Part shown: one piece after another, positions 26,077-34,562 of the stretch
How the letters are laid out: every line of letters starts with the position of its first letter
How positions within the stretch are numbered: the stretch's first letter is position 1
NCBI GenBank assembly: GCA_965544035.1
Contig: CBEULR010000004.1
Span: forward strand, 62,001 to 126,000
Length of the DNA stretch: 64,000 bases
Source of the DNA: CBEULR01 sp965544035
GTDB lineage: Bacteria > Bacillota > Desulfotomaculia > Desulfotomaculales > Desulforudaceae
Direction of reading: 5' to 3'
Translations under genes and position numbers: made by a program
The notes under the pieces: model-generated
What the model was told of the DNA's origin: nothing
Databases searched by the model: none
What the model saw: only the letters and a program-made list of their open reading frames with translations

Positions 26077-27960
26077 GTGCGCACCGAACCATGCCGCATG
26101 CCGATCATCCATAGAATTATTCGGGTCTTACCAATAATTTTAGCCCTTCTCATCACCGCCGCCGTGGGGCTGGCCTTTGTCCAGGCCTGGTCGGCCGCAC
26201 CACCGGAATTCGCGGAGCGTTCGCTCCCGCCGTCCCCCGCTCCCGGTGATATTGCCGCTTCCTATGATGTGATCGTCGTCTCCAGCGAACCGGAAGGCAT
26301 CGCCGCCGCCCTTTCGGCTGCCCGCAACGGCGCGCGCACACTGCTGCTGTCCGAACGGGAAACGGTGGGCGGGCTGATGACGGCCGGAATGCTGAACCTG
26401 GTGGATATCGACCGGGGACACCTGTGGCGGATCACCACCCGCGGCATCTTTATGGATTTTTACCGGCGGGTCGGCTCGCCCTTTGATATCGAACACGCCG
26501 TCCGCGTCTTTGAGCACATGCTCGCCGGGGAGGAACGGCTGACCGTCGTCCGGCCGGTCGCCAGCCCGCTCCCCCTGATGAAAGGGGATCAGGTCACCGG
26601 CGTGCTCTTCCACTACCGGGAACGGCCAATCGCGGTTGAGGCCAAAGCCGTCATCGACGCCACCCCCGACGGGGACATCGCCGCCGCGGCCGGAGCACCC
26701 TTCACCTTCGGCCAGAACGACTACGGGCGCGAAGGGACGATGGCGGCCACACTGATGCTCCACTTCGACAACGTCGACTGGGGGGGCATGTGCCGGGCCG
26801 CCGGGGACGGGACTTTCGGTGAAGCACGCGGCCGCGGAGATCACCGCTGGGGCTTTGCCCGCCTTTTCGAAGCGTATGAACCGGCAGACCCCGATATGCG
26901 GCTGCGCGGCTTCAACATCACCCGCCAGAGCGACGGCACGGTGGTGATCAACGCCCTGCTCATCTACGGTCTCAATCCGCTCGACCCGGAGGCCGTCGCC
27001 GACGCCTACGCCCGGGCGAAAACCGAAACCGGACACGTACTGGAGTTCCTGCGCCGGGAGTTCCCGGGGTTTGAGAACGCCGTCATCGCCGGCTACCCGG
27101 AGATGCTCTACATCCGCGAAAGCCGGCACATCCTCGGCGAGTATGTGCTGGATATCACCGACGTGATGGAAAACCGGGACTTCCCCGACCGTGTGGCGAT
27201 CGGCACCTACCCCGTAGACATCCAGGCCGCCCGGCAGGGCGAATTCGGATTCGTAATCGGGGATCCGGTGCAGTACAGCGTTCCCTTCCGCTGCCTTGTT
27301 CCGCAGAAGGTGGAAAACCTGCTGGTCGTCGGGCGGGCGGCTTCATTCACCTCGCTGGCCGCGGGGAGCGCCCGGGTCATCCCGGTCGGCATGGCCGCGG
27401 GAGAGGCCGCCGGTGCGGCCGCGGCTTACGCCATCGAACACAGCATCTCGTTCCGGGAGATCGCCCGCGCACCGGAAGGCCCGCACATCAGGGCGATCCA
27501 GGATATCCTCACCGCCCAGGGCGCTTACCTGCAGCCCTTCGACCTGCAGCCCGGCTTCACCCGGCATCCCGCCTACCCGGCCGCCCGCGAGGTGATGCGC
27601 CTCGGTCTGATCAGCGCCGGATACGACAACGACTTCGACTTCGACCGCCCCACCACGCACCTGGAATTCGCGAACGTCTTCCACGGTGCCCTGACCAGGG
27701 CGCAGGCGCTCGGCCGCCTGTCCAATCCGGACGAGGTGCGCTACCCGCTGGCCGTCCCGCCCGAGCCGATCTCCGCCGCCGAAGCCGCGCGCATGGTGCT
27801 TTGGATCACCGGCACCCCCTCGAAGGCCGACGCCGCCTGGGACCTGGCCCGCGCAAAAGGCCTCATCCCGCCCGAACTCGCCGGCATTGACGAAAACACC
27901 CCGCTCACGCGGGGCGACCTCTACCTCTGGACCAGTTATGTACTGGAGGGACGGACTTGA
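26077..27960 (+). CDS. Exported FAD-dependent oxidoreductase with SLH-like tail
   Basis: A 627-residue flavoprotein. A hydrophobic signal or anchor spans about residues 15-38. The FAD_oxidored-type fold starts with YDVIVVSSEPEGIAAALSAA at about 62-81, where the usual GxGxxG loop reads SSEPEG, and continues through ERETVGGLMTAGMLNLVDID. A later block, EMLYIRESRHILGEYVLDIT, is shared with the paralogue at 39390-41339. The last 110 residues hold two SLH-like repeats (AREVMRLGLISAGYDNDF.. and AWDLARAKGLIPP..LTRGDLY). It is probably a cell-surface enzyme of unknown substrate. The GTG start follows GGAAGGA. It sits inverted between csaB and tagA. Confidence 0.78.
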   Translation: MRTEPCRMPIIHRIIRVLPIILALLITAAVGLAFVQAWSAAPPEFAERSLPPSPAPGDIAASYDVIVVSSEPEGIAAALSAARNGARTLLLSERETVGGLMTAGMLNLVDIDRGHLWRITTRGIFMDFYRRVGSPFDIEHAVRVFEHMLAGEERLTVVRPVASPLPLMKGDQVTGVLFHYRERPIAVEAKAVIDATPDGDIAAAAGAPFTFGQNDYGREGTMAATLMLHFDNVDWGGMCRAAGDGTFGEARGRGDHRWGFARLFEAYEPADPDMRLRGFNITRQSDGTVVINALLIYGLNPLDPEAVADAYARAKTETGHVLEFLRREFPGFENAVIAGYPEMLYIRESRHILGEYVLDITDVMENRDFPDRVAIGTYPVDIQAARQGEFGFVIGDPVQYSVPFRCLVPQKVENLLVVGRAASFTSLAAGSARVIPVGMAAGEAAGAAAAYAIEHSISFREIARAPEGPHIRAIQDILTAQGAYLQPFDLQPGFTRHPAYPAAREVMRLGLISAGYDNDFDFDRPTTHLEFANVFHGALTRAQALGRLSNPDEVRYPLAVPPEPISAAEAARMVLWITGTPSKADAAWDLARAKGLIPPELAGIDENTPLTRGDLYLWTSYVLEGRT

Positions 27961-27985
27961 GTTATTGGAGTTTTTAAGTCCGTCC
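27949..27985. terminator. Convergent hairpin GGGACGGACTT..AAGTCCGTCCC
   Basis: A perfect 11-bp stem whose left arm contains the end of the flavoprotein gene and whose right arm is followed by TTTCC. It stands where the flavoprotein gene (+) and tagA (-) converge, and could terminate both. The loop GAGTTATTGGAGTTTTT resembles the interspersed repeat described at 34607. Confidence 0.6.
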
Positions 27986-28717
27986 CTTTCCACGCAGCCC
28001 ATAATGGTACAACACCAGCAGGGCGAACTTGGGCAGCAGCAGCTGGCGGCGCCAGCGTTTCGGCTCCATCACCAGCCGCGCCAGCCACTCCAGATGGAGG
28101 CGCTGTGTCCAGACCGGCGCGCGCTTCACCTTCCCGGCCAGCACATCCAGGCTGCCGCCGACACCCATCACCACCGGAACATTAAGCTCCTTCAGGTAGC
28201 GCGCGCCCCAGAACTCCTGCTTGGGTGCCCCCAGGGCGAGAAACAGCAGGTCGGCCCGTGACTCCCGCACCATGTCCACGATGGCGGCATCCTCCCCGGG
28301 TTTGAAGTAGCCGTGATGGGTACCGGCCAATACCAGCCCGGGGTGCCGCTTGACCAGTTCCGCGCCGGCCGCCTCGGCCACCCCGGGTGCCGAGCCCAGG
28401 AGGAAAACACGCCACCGCTGCGCCCCCGCTTCCTCGGCCAGACGCAGCAACAGATCAATCCCGGTAACCCTCTCGGGCACCGGCGTGCCCGCCCGGCGGG
28501 CCGCCCAGACGATGCCCACGCCGTCGGCCGTCACCAGATCGGCCCGCCGCACGATCTCCATCATCCGGTTATCCCTCTGCGCCCGGTACAGGTACTCCGG
28601 GTTCAGCGTGACCACCTGCCGCGGCCGGCCCTCACGCACGAACCCGGCGACCTTCCGGACGGTCTCATCCAATGTCAGGCGCGCCACCGGCGCCCCGAGG
28701 ACCTCCACCGTTTCCAT
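27974..28717 (-). CDS. tagA: WecB/TagA/CpsF family glycosyltransferase
   Basis: A 247-residue glycosyltransferase that probably adds N-acetylmannosamine to the undecaprenyl-linked GlcNAc made by TagO, the second step of wall-polymer assembly at the inner membrane face. Motifs seen: VVTLNPEYLYRAQRDNRMM, ADLVTADGVGIVWAAR with the family aspartate, and LFLALGAPKQEFWGARYL. The ATG follows GGGAGG by 6 bases. It starts 20 bases after the RND pump stop, so it may be read from that operon, and it lies upstream of csaB with a flavoprotein gene in between on the other strand. Confidence 0.92.
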   Translation of the reverse strand: METVEVLGAPVARLTLDETVRKVAGFVREGRPRQVVTLNPEYLYRAQRDNRMMEIVRRADLVTADGVGIVWAARRAGTPVPERVTGIDLLLRLAEEAGAQRWRVFLLGSAPGVAEAAGAELVKRHPGLVLAGTHHGYFKPGEDAAIVDMVRESRADLLFLALGAPKQEFWGARYLKELNVPVVMGVGGSLDVLAGKVKRAPVWTQRLHLEWLARLVMEPKRWRRQLLLPKFALLVLYHYGLRGKGRT

Positions 28718-28737
28718 TCCAGCCTCCCACGTTCCCG

Positions 28738-31700
28738 CTATGCTTCAACCGGTTTCTCGCTCTTCCGCTGCCTGCGGCGCTTGAGCGCCTGGCCCCAGTC
28801 GTCAAAGACGGTGTAAACCGTGGGCACCAGCACCAGACTGATCAGCGTGGAAAAGAGCAGCCCGCCGATGACCACGGTGGCCAGCGGGGCCTGCATCTCG
28901 GACCCCTCGCCGATGCCCAGGGCGAGCGGGAACATCGCCAGGATGGTGGTGAGGGCGGTCATCAGAATCGGGCGCAGCCGGATCGGACCGGCCGTGACCA
29001 CCGCTTCTCTGCAGCTCATCCCGCGCTCCCGCAGAATATTCACGTAGTCGATCAGCACAATGGCGTTTTTCACCACCACGCCCACGGTGACGATCGCCCC
29101 GATAAAGGAAATCACGCTGAACGTCCGCCCGGTGAGCAAGAGTCCCAGGACCATCCCGGTCAGGGACACGGGGACGCTGAACATCACCACAAACGGGAAG
29201 AGGTACGACTCAAACTGCACCGCCATTATGATGTACACCAGCGCAATCGCCAGCACCAGCGCCACCGTAAGGTTGCCGAAGGCCTCGGCCATCTCCTGCG
29301 CCTCACCGGTGAATTCAAACCGGTATCCCGGCGGCAGCGGGAACCTCTCCAGGGCACTGCGGACATCGTTGGTCACACTGCCCAGGTCGCGTCCGGACAA
29401 AGCGGCTGATATCACCACCGTGCGAGCCTGGTCCATCCGGGTGATGCTGGTCGGCCCCTCGCCGATTTCAAACCGGGCCAGATCCCGCAGCAGCACCGAT
29501 GAGCCCATCGGTGTGGTCATCGTCAGGTTTTCCAGGTCGGCCATGTTCTTGCGTGCGGCCTCGGTGAACTGCACACGCACATCCAGCTCTTCCCCGCCCA
29601 CCTTGTATCTGGTGGCCACCGAACCCTCGATCGAGGTCCGGATCGTCGACGCCACCTGCGCCACACTCAGGCCGTACTGCGCCGCCCGGTCACGGTCGAC
29701 CAGCACCTGTATCTCGGGCCTGCCCTCGGAAAGACTGGACTGCACGTCGCGCGTCCCGGGGATACCGGCGATGATATCCACCGCCTCGTCCCCGATCCGG
29801 GCCAGCGTATCGAGATCGTCGCCCTTAAGCATCACCATCAGCGGCGCCCCGCCCTCCATACTCATCATCTGGCTGGAGGCACTGACCTCGATCTCCGCAT
29901 CGGGAATCTCCGGCAGTGCACTGCGCAGCCAATCGGCCACTTCTTCGGAACTCCGGCTGCGCTCGCCCGCGCCGACCAGCATAATGTCGATCATCGCCTG
30001 GTGCGGCGAGGCTCCCCCGAAACCGGACTGTTCCTCGTGGCTGCCCGCACCCACCGTGACGAATACCGTCTCCACCTCGGGAACGCTCATCACCAAGCGC
30101 TCGATCTCCTGCGTTACCCGGTCGGTCTCGTCAATTCCGGTGCCGATCGGCAGGCTGACCGTCACCTGCACCAGCCCTTCATCGGAGGCCGGCAGGAACT
30201 CGGTGCCCACCACGGGCAGCAGCGCCACACTGCCGATAAAGATCGCCGCAGCCCCGCCCACAACCTTCCGCCGGTTGCGCAGCGCCCACTCCAATGCCCG
30301 CCGGTAGGTGGCGTTCAGGCGCTCCATAACGGCTTCAAACAGGGTCAGTGCCCGCCGCACGAACTTCGGCCCGCGCTGAGCGGTACCCACCCGCAGGATG
30401 CGGGATGAGAGCATGGGGATCAGGGTCAGCGACGTGAGCAGCGAAGCGCCCAGCGCGAAGGCCACGGTCAGCGCCAGAGGTGAGAAGATCTCAGAGGCCA
30501 GACCCTCCACAAACACAATCGGCACGAATACCGACATCGACACCAAGGTGGCACCGGTTACCGCCCGGCTCACCTCGGAAGCGCCCTGCCGGGCCGCTTC
30601 AATTATGCCGAGGCCGCCCTGACGGTGCCGGTAAATGTTCTCCAGCACCACGATGGCGTCGTCCACAATGATCCCGACACCCAGCGCCAGTCCCCCAAGG
30701 GTCAGCATATTCAGGGTCTCTCCGGAAAAATAGATAAGCGTGCAGGCACTGATCAGCGCCACCGGGATCGCGGTGCAGATGACCAGCGTACTGCGCAGAC
30801 TGCGCAGGAAGAAAAAGATAACCAGGGCGGCCAGCGTGCCGCCGACAAGAATATCGCTCCATAGATTGCCGATGGACTGCTCAACAAACTCCGCCTGGTC
30901 GAAAGCCGTTCGGAACTGCACATTGCCGGGCAGTTCCTTCTCCAACTCGGCGAACACCGCGCGCGCACCTTGCATCACCTGCACGGTGTTGGCCGTGGGC
31001 TGCTTTTGAATAACGAACGCCAGGCTGTCCTGCTGGTTCAGCCGGCTCCTCTGCGCGGCATCGCGGTAACCGTCGCGGACCTCGGCAAAATCCATGATCC
31101 GCACCATCCCGCCTGCAGGCGTGGGCACCGCGATCCGGGCGATGTCGTGCAGGTCGGCATACTCGCCCGGCACCCGCACGATGAACTCACGCCGGCCCTC
31201 GTCCACCGTTCCGGCGGACAGGTTCAGGTTGCCTGCGCGCAGCATTTGCGTTACCGTATCCAGGGATACGCCGTAGCCCTGCATCTTAACCGGATCGATC
31301 AGAATCTGAATCTCGCGTTCGTAACCGCCGATGACGGACACCGAGGCCACGCCCTCAATGCGTTCCAGCCTCGGCAGCACCACGTCCTCCGCCGTCTGCT
31401 TCAGGCTTGCAAGATCCTGGTCCCCGGTGAAGGCCACCACGGCCACCGGCATCATCGAGATGTCGAGCTTCATCACCATGGGTTTGCCCACACCGTCCGG
31501 GAGCATCGACGATAACATGTCGATCTGTTCGCGCATATCCTGGACGGTGAAGTTCATATCGGTGCCCCAGTCGAACTCGGCCATCACCATGGAAATGCCG
31601 CTGCCGGAAACCGACTGCATCCGCTTCAAGCCTTCCGTCATGGCCACGGCGCTCTCAATCGGCTTGGTGACCATGCTCTCCACTTCCTGCGGACCGGCCC

Positions 31701-31857
31701 CCTCGTAGGTGGTGATCACCGCCGCGTAGGGGAGCCGCATATTCGGCAGGAAGTCAATGGCCAGGCGGCCGAGCGAGACCATCCCCAGGATAATCAGGGC
31801 GATCACGATCATCGTGACCCCGACGGGCCTCTTTACCGAAAGATCAACGAGTTTCAT
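28738..31857 (-). CDS. RND efflux transporter permease (AcrB/HAE1 family)
   Basis: A 1039-residue proton-driven pump with the usual duplicated layout: helix 1, a large extracytoplasmic loop, six helices, and the same again. It begins MKLVDLSVKRPVGVTMIVIA; helix 4 carries the proton-relay pair in GGLALGVGIIVDDAIVVLEN (near residue 400). The length is standard. RND pumps normally span two membranes, but clostridial versions like this work with a membrane-fusion adaptor in the single membrane. It follows the adaptor gene by 3 bases and forms a marR-adaptor-pump operon. The substrate is unknown. Confidence 0.94.
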   Translation of the reverse strand: MKLVDLSVKRPVGVTMIVIALIILGMVSLGRLAIDFLPNMRLPYAAVITTYEGAGPQEVESMVTKPIESAVAMTEGLKRMQSVSGSGISMVMAEFDWGTDMNFTVQDMREQIDMLSSMLPDGVGKPMVMKLDISMMPVAVVAFTGDQDLASLKQTAEDVVLPRLERIEGVASVSVIGGYEREIQILIDPVKMQGYGVSLDTVTQMLRAGNLNLSAGTVDEGRREFIVRVPGEYADLHDIARIAVPTPAGGMVRIMDFAEVRDGYRDAAQRSRLNQQDSLAFVIQKQPTANTVQVMQGARAVFAELEKELPGNVQFRTAFDQAEFVEQSIGNLWSDILVGGTLAALVIFFFLRSLRSTLVICTAIPVALISACTLIYFSGETLNMLTLGGLALGVGIIVDDAIVVLENIYRHRQGGLGIIEAARQGASEVSRAVTGATLVSMSVFVPIVFVEGLASEIFSPLALTVAFALGASLLTSLTLIPMLSSRILRVGTAQRGPKFVRRALTLFEAVMERLNATYRRALEWALRNRRKVVGGAAAIFIGSVALLPVVGTEFLPASDEGLVQVTVSLPIGTGIDETDRVTQEIERLVMSVPEVETVFVTVGAGSHEEQSGFGGASPHQAMIDIMLVGAGERSRSSEEVADWLRSALPEIPDAEIEVSASSQMMSMEGGAPLMVMLKGDDLDTLARIGDEAVDIIAGIPGTRDVQSSLSEGRPEIQVLVDRDRAAQYGLSVAQVASTIRTSIEGSVATRYKVGGEELDVRVQFTEAARKNMADLENLTMTTPMGSSVLLRDLARFEIGEGPTSITRMDQARTVVISAALSGRDLGSVTNDVRSALERFPLPPGYRFEFTGEAQEMAEAFGNLTVALVLAIALVYIIMAVQFESYLFPFVVMFSVPVSLTGMVLGLLLTGRTFSVISFIGAIVTVGVVVKNAIVLIDYVNILRERGMSCREAVVTAGPIRLRPILMTALTTILAMFPLALGIGEGSEMQAPLATVVIGGLLFSTLISLVLVPTVYTVFDDWGQALKRRRQRKSEKPVEA

Positions 31858-31860
31858 AGG

Positions 31861-32997
31861 CTAAACTCCCAACCTTGTGACTTCTACCTCAGTGCCGTCA
31901 TCCAGGGTGTCGTGCCCGGAAACGACCACCTTTTCGCCTTCCTCCAGGCCCTCCAGCACGGCGATGTTCAGGCCGTCGGAGCCGCCGGTCTTGATCTCGC
32001 GGAGCTCGACCGCCTTCTCGTTCCCGGTCAGCACGAACACGGCGGTGGTGCCGCCACGGTGCACCACGGCGTCGCGCGGGATCAGGATCACCTCGTTCTC
32101 GGCCGTGGACAGATCGACCTCGGCAAACATGCCCGGCTTGATCAGGTGATCGGGATTGGCGATCTCCACCTTCACCGGATAGGTCCGCGTCTGCGGGTCG
32201 GCCGCCGGGCCGATGCTCGTCACCCTGCCGGTAAACGGTTCGCTGGAAACGGCCGAGATCAGGACGTTAACCTCCTGTCCGGCCTTGATCTTATTCACCT
32301 GCTGCTCGGACGCCCCGACCTGCACCAGCACGCTGTCTATATTGACAACCGTAAACACCGGCATCGTCTGCGCGGCCAGTTCGCCCGGATCAACATTGCG
32401 GGCGGCTACGATACCCGCTATGGGGGAAGTGAGGATGGTATTACTGTAGGCCGTCTGCGCGGCCTCGAGCGCGGCACGGGCCTGTTCCAACTGGGCCGGT
32501 GCCAGCTTCTCGGCCTGGTCGCGGGCGATCTTGTATCCCATCTCCACCTTTTCAAACTCGGCGGCCGGAATCGCCCCCTGCTCGTAGAGGAGCTTCATCC
32601 GCTCGTAGTTGCGCGCGGTGTCCTGCAGATTCAGCTCGGCCTGCAGCAGCCCGGACTCGGCCGCGGCCACCCCGGCCTCGGCCTGTCTGACCTGCGCCTG
32701 TATATCCGCCGACTCCAGCCGCATCAGGACCTGTCCGGCCTGTACCCGGTCACCGACATCCACGGCCACCGACTCCACCTTGCCCGGAATCTTCGGCACC
32801 AGGTTCACCTCGGCCTTGCCCGCCACCTTACCGGTCAGAATGTCCCCCCGGCTGAGCAGCCCTTTCTCGGCCTCGGCCACGGCCACCAGCACCGCCCTCT
32901 CGGCCTCGGGCTCCTCATCGCCGCCCCCGCAGCCGGCCGTCAGCATCCCGACCGCCAGGAGCAGCACCATCAGCATCAAGATACTCCTTCGCCTCAC
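31861..32997 (-). CDS. RND efflux membrane-fusion adaptor lipoprotein
   Basis: About 378 residues. A lipoprotein signal ends in LTAGC (cysteine near residue 23). The lipoyl/hairpin core shows KIPGKVESVAVDVGDRVQAG, then a coiled-coil hairpin (IQAQVRQAEAGVAAAESGLL to AQTAYSNTILTSPIAGIVAA) and the beta-barrel region VTSIGPAADPQTRTYPVKVE. This is the HlyD/AcrA-type partner of the downstream pump. GTG is chosen because GAGAGGTG precedes it; an upstream in-frame ATG (33012) has no ribosome site. The TolC-family protein at 49010-50098 is a possible distant partner. Confidence 0.92.
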   Translation of the reverse strand: MRRRSILMLMVLLLAVGMLTAGCGGGDEEPEAERAVLVAVAEAEKGLLSRGDILTGKVAGKAEVNLVPKIPGKVESVAVDVGDRVQAGQVLMRLESADIQAQVRQAEAGVAAAESGLLQAELNLQDTARNYERMKLLYEQGAIPAAEFEKVEMGYKIARDQAEKLAPAQLEQARAALEAAQTAYSNTILTSPIAGIVAARNVDPGELAAQTMPVFTVVNIDSVLVQVGASEQQVNKIKAGQEVNVLISAVSSEPFTGRVTSIGPAADPQTRTYPVKVEIANPDHLIKPGMFAEVDLSTAENEVILIPRDAVVHRGGTTAVFVLTGNEKAVELREIKTGGSDGLNIAVLEGLEEGEKVVVSGHDTLDDGTEVEVTRLGV

Positions 32998-33015
32998 GTC
33001 CACCTCTCCCATCGA

Positions 33016-33062
33016 ACCAGTAGTCAGTATCTAGTATTTAGTAGAAGGGGGCTGTCCCCGTC
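33016..33062. repeat. TAGT-type run and GGCTGTCCCCGTC half-repeat
   Basis: AGTAGTCAGTATCTAGTATTTAGTA (33016-33040) is followed by GGGGGCTGTCCCCGTC. Both belong to repeat types seen elsewhere in the intergenic spaces of this window. They lie between marR and the adaptor gene. Confidence 0.45.
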
Positions 33063-33085
33063 TTACCACACAGAGCAGGTCAGAA

Positions 33086-33571
33086 TCATTCTTCTGCCCC
33101 GGTTCCCGGCTCTTTCTCTTCCTCTTCCTCATCCTCCGCACGCATAACTTCATACAGCTTCTCCAGCACCTCGGCCAGTTTTGCCACGTCCTCAAGCGGC
33201 AGCTGGGCGAAGTATTTGCGCAGGGCGGCCTCCCAAGCCTCCAGCCCACCCGTGATCACCGCTTCTCCGGCCGGGGTCAGCTCCAGCCGCACCAGCCGCC
33301 GGTCCCGGTCATCGCGCCGCCGCACCACGAAACCCAGTTCGCAGAGCTTATCCGCCGACGCGGTCACCGCGCTCAGGCTGACGCCCAAGAGCTCGGCCAG
33401 TTCGGACACGGTCACCGACCGCTGAAACAATAGAGTCCGGCAAATGATGAACTGACTGTGCGTCATCACCGGCGGGATATGCCGCGCCAGTTTCACGTGC
33501 AGCAGCCGGATCAGCTTCCCCATTACTTCGTCCACACGCTGCAGACACTGATCCAGCGCATTACCTTGCAA
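33086..33571 (-). CDS. MarR family transcriptional regulator
   Basis: About 161 residues with a winged helix: SVTVSELAELLGVSLSAVTA for the helix-turn-helix (about residues 53-72) and FVVRRRDDRDRRLVRLELTP for the wing, followed by a C-terminal dimerisation helix and an acidic tail rich in Glu. It is the first gene of the operon with the adaptor and RND pump and is the likely repressor of that operon; an exact operator was not identified. TTG is chosen as start because GGAGGG stands about 9 bases upstream; an ATG nine codons earlier is also in frame. Confidence 0.9.
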   Translation of the reverse strand: MQGNALDQCLQRVDEVMGKLIRLLHVKLARHIPPVMTHSQFIICRTLLFQRSVTVSELAELLGVSLSAVTASADKLCELGFVVRRRDDRDRRLVRLELTPAGEAVITGGLEAWEAALRKYFAQLPLEDVAKLAEVLEKLYEVMRAEDEEEEEKEPGTGAEE

Positions 33572-33677
33572 TCCGCATCGCTCCCTCCACATGGGCATTG
33601 CTTAACTTGGTTAACTATTTATCCATTTAATAATATGGCAGGACCTTTCCGCCGTCAAGAAAAACTTTATGCCCCTC

Positions 33678-33719
33678 TTGAATACCAATTATCCTACAGG
33701 TTATAATATCAAGTAGGAT
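33678..33719 (+). promoter_or_regulatory. Promoter and inverted-repeat operator of the AbrB/PIN module
   Basis: TTGAAT (33678-33683), 18 bases, TATAAT (33702-33707). The -10 box is flanked by the inverted repeat ATCCTAC (33691-33697) and GTAGGAT (33713-33719), a good candidate operator for autoregulation by the antitoxin. Confidence 0.65.
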
Positions 33720-33741
33720 TGAGAGTAAGGGGTGCTTGAAA

Positions 33742-34005
33742 GTGTCCGAACAATTTGTTGCCAAGCTTTCGGGAAAGGGCCAATTGACCCTGCCGAAGAA
33801 GCTGAGAGAAAAGTATGGCCTTAAAGAGGGTGACTTTCTCTTGATATTCCCCCAGGGGCAAGGGCTGCGTGTGGAAAAAGCCGCGGTCTCCCCATTAGCC
33901 AGATTTCAGGAAATCGCTGCTGAAACTGCACAGCGTTTCGAGAAGGAAGGGATTGAACCGGAAACGGTTGAGGAGGCTGTACGTTGGGCGCGAGACCAAA
34001 AGTAG
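33742..34005 (+). CDS. AbrB/MazE-type antitoxin
   Basis: An 87-residue protein with an N-terminal swapped-hairpin AbrB domain (FVAKLSGKGQLTLPKKLREK, YGLKEGDFLLIFPQGQGLRV) and a helical C-terminal half that would wrap the toxin. It overlaps the next gene, a PIN-domain toxin, by 22 bases. GTG is preferred over a TTG six bases upstream because AAGGGGTG then has better spacing. The antitoxin should repress its own promoter through the inverted repeat around the -10 box and neutralise the PIN ribonuclease. Confidence 0.88.
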   Translation: MSEQFVAKLSGKGQLTLPKKLREKYGLKEGDFLLIFPQGQGLRVEKAAVSPLARFQEIAAETAQRFEKEGIEPETVEEAVRWARDQK

Positions 34006-34403
34006 TCCTGGATACCAATGTCATCATTTCCGCCTTGGGCTGGAATGGCCCGGAGCGGCGCGTGTATGAAATGTGCTTACAGGGATGGCTTGAATTATGC
34101 CTTTGTCCGGCCATACTTGAGGAATTGCTCCGGGTAATGGAATATCCCAAATTCAAATTCCCGCAACGTCATAAAGTTGCTCTTCTCCAAGATTTGATTC
34201 GAATTGCCACCCTGTCCGAACCGGATTCGGTGCCCAACATTATTCAGGAAGATCAGGCGGACAATCATATATTGGCCTGTGCCGTAGGTGCCAAAGCCGA
34301 CTTCATCCTGACGGGCGACAAACACCTGCTTCATTTGTCCCGCTATGGAGCTATTTCTATCTGCACCGCCGCAGGCTTTCTAAAGTTAAACACCCTTCGC
34401 TAG
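33984..34403 (+). CDS. PIN-domain toxin (COG1569-type ribonuclease)
   Basis: A 139-residue PIN protein: first acidic residue in KVVLDTNVIISALGW, a middle acidic cluster in AILEELLRVMEYPKF, and the last acidic patch in QADNHILACAVGAKADFILT with GDKHLL. These give the usual four carboxylates for a metal-dependent ribonuclease. It begins with TTG inside the antitoxin gene and shares its promoter. The pair is a typical chromosomal toxin-antitoxin module, probably mobile. The RNA target is unknown. Confidence 0.9.
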   Translation: MGARPKVVLDTNVIISALGWNGPERRVYEMCLQGWLELCLCPAILEELLRVMEYPKFKFPQRHKVALLQDLIRIATLSEPDSVPNIIQEDQADNHILACAVGAKADFILTGDKHLLHLSRYGAISICTAAGFLKLNTLR

Positions 34404-34562
34404 GCCCCCAATTTATGCCATCAACAACAGAGGCGATATATCTGACCTGTGACCATCTCCCCCATATACGGCTGAAAACGGCGACCCGGGGGCTTCTTCC
34501 CCTCTTTTGCAGCAGGTGATGCATACCTTATTGGAGAAATAACACTCGGAGATTGAGTTGAA

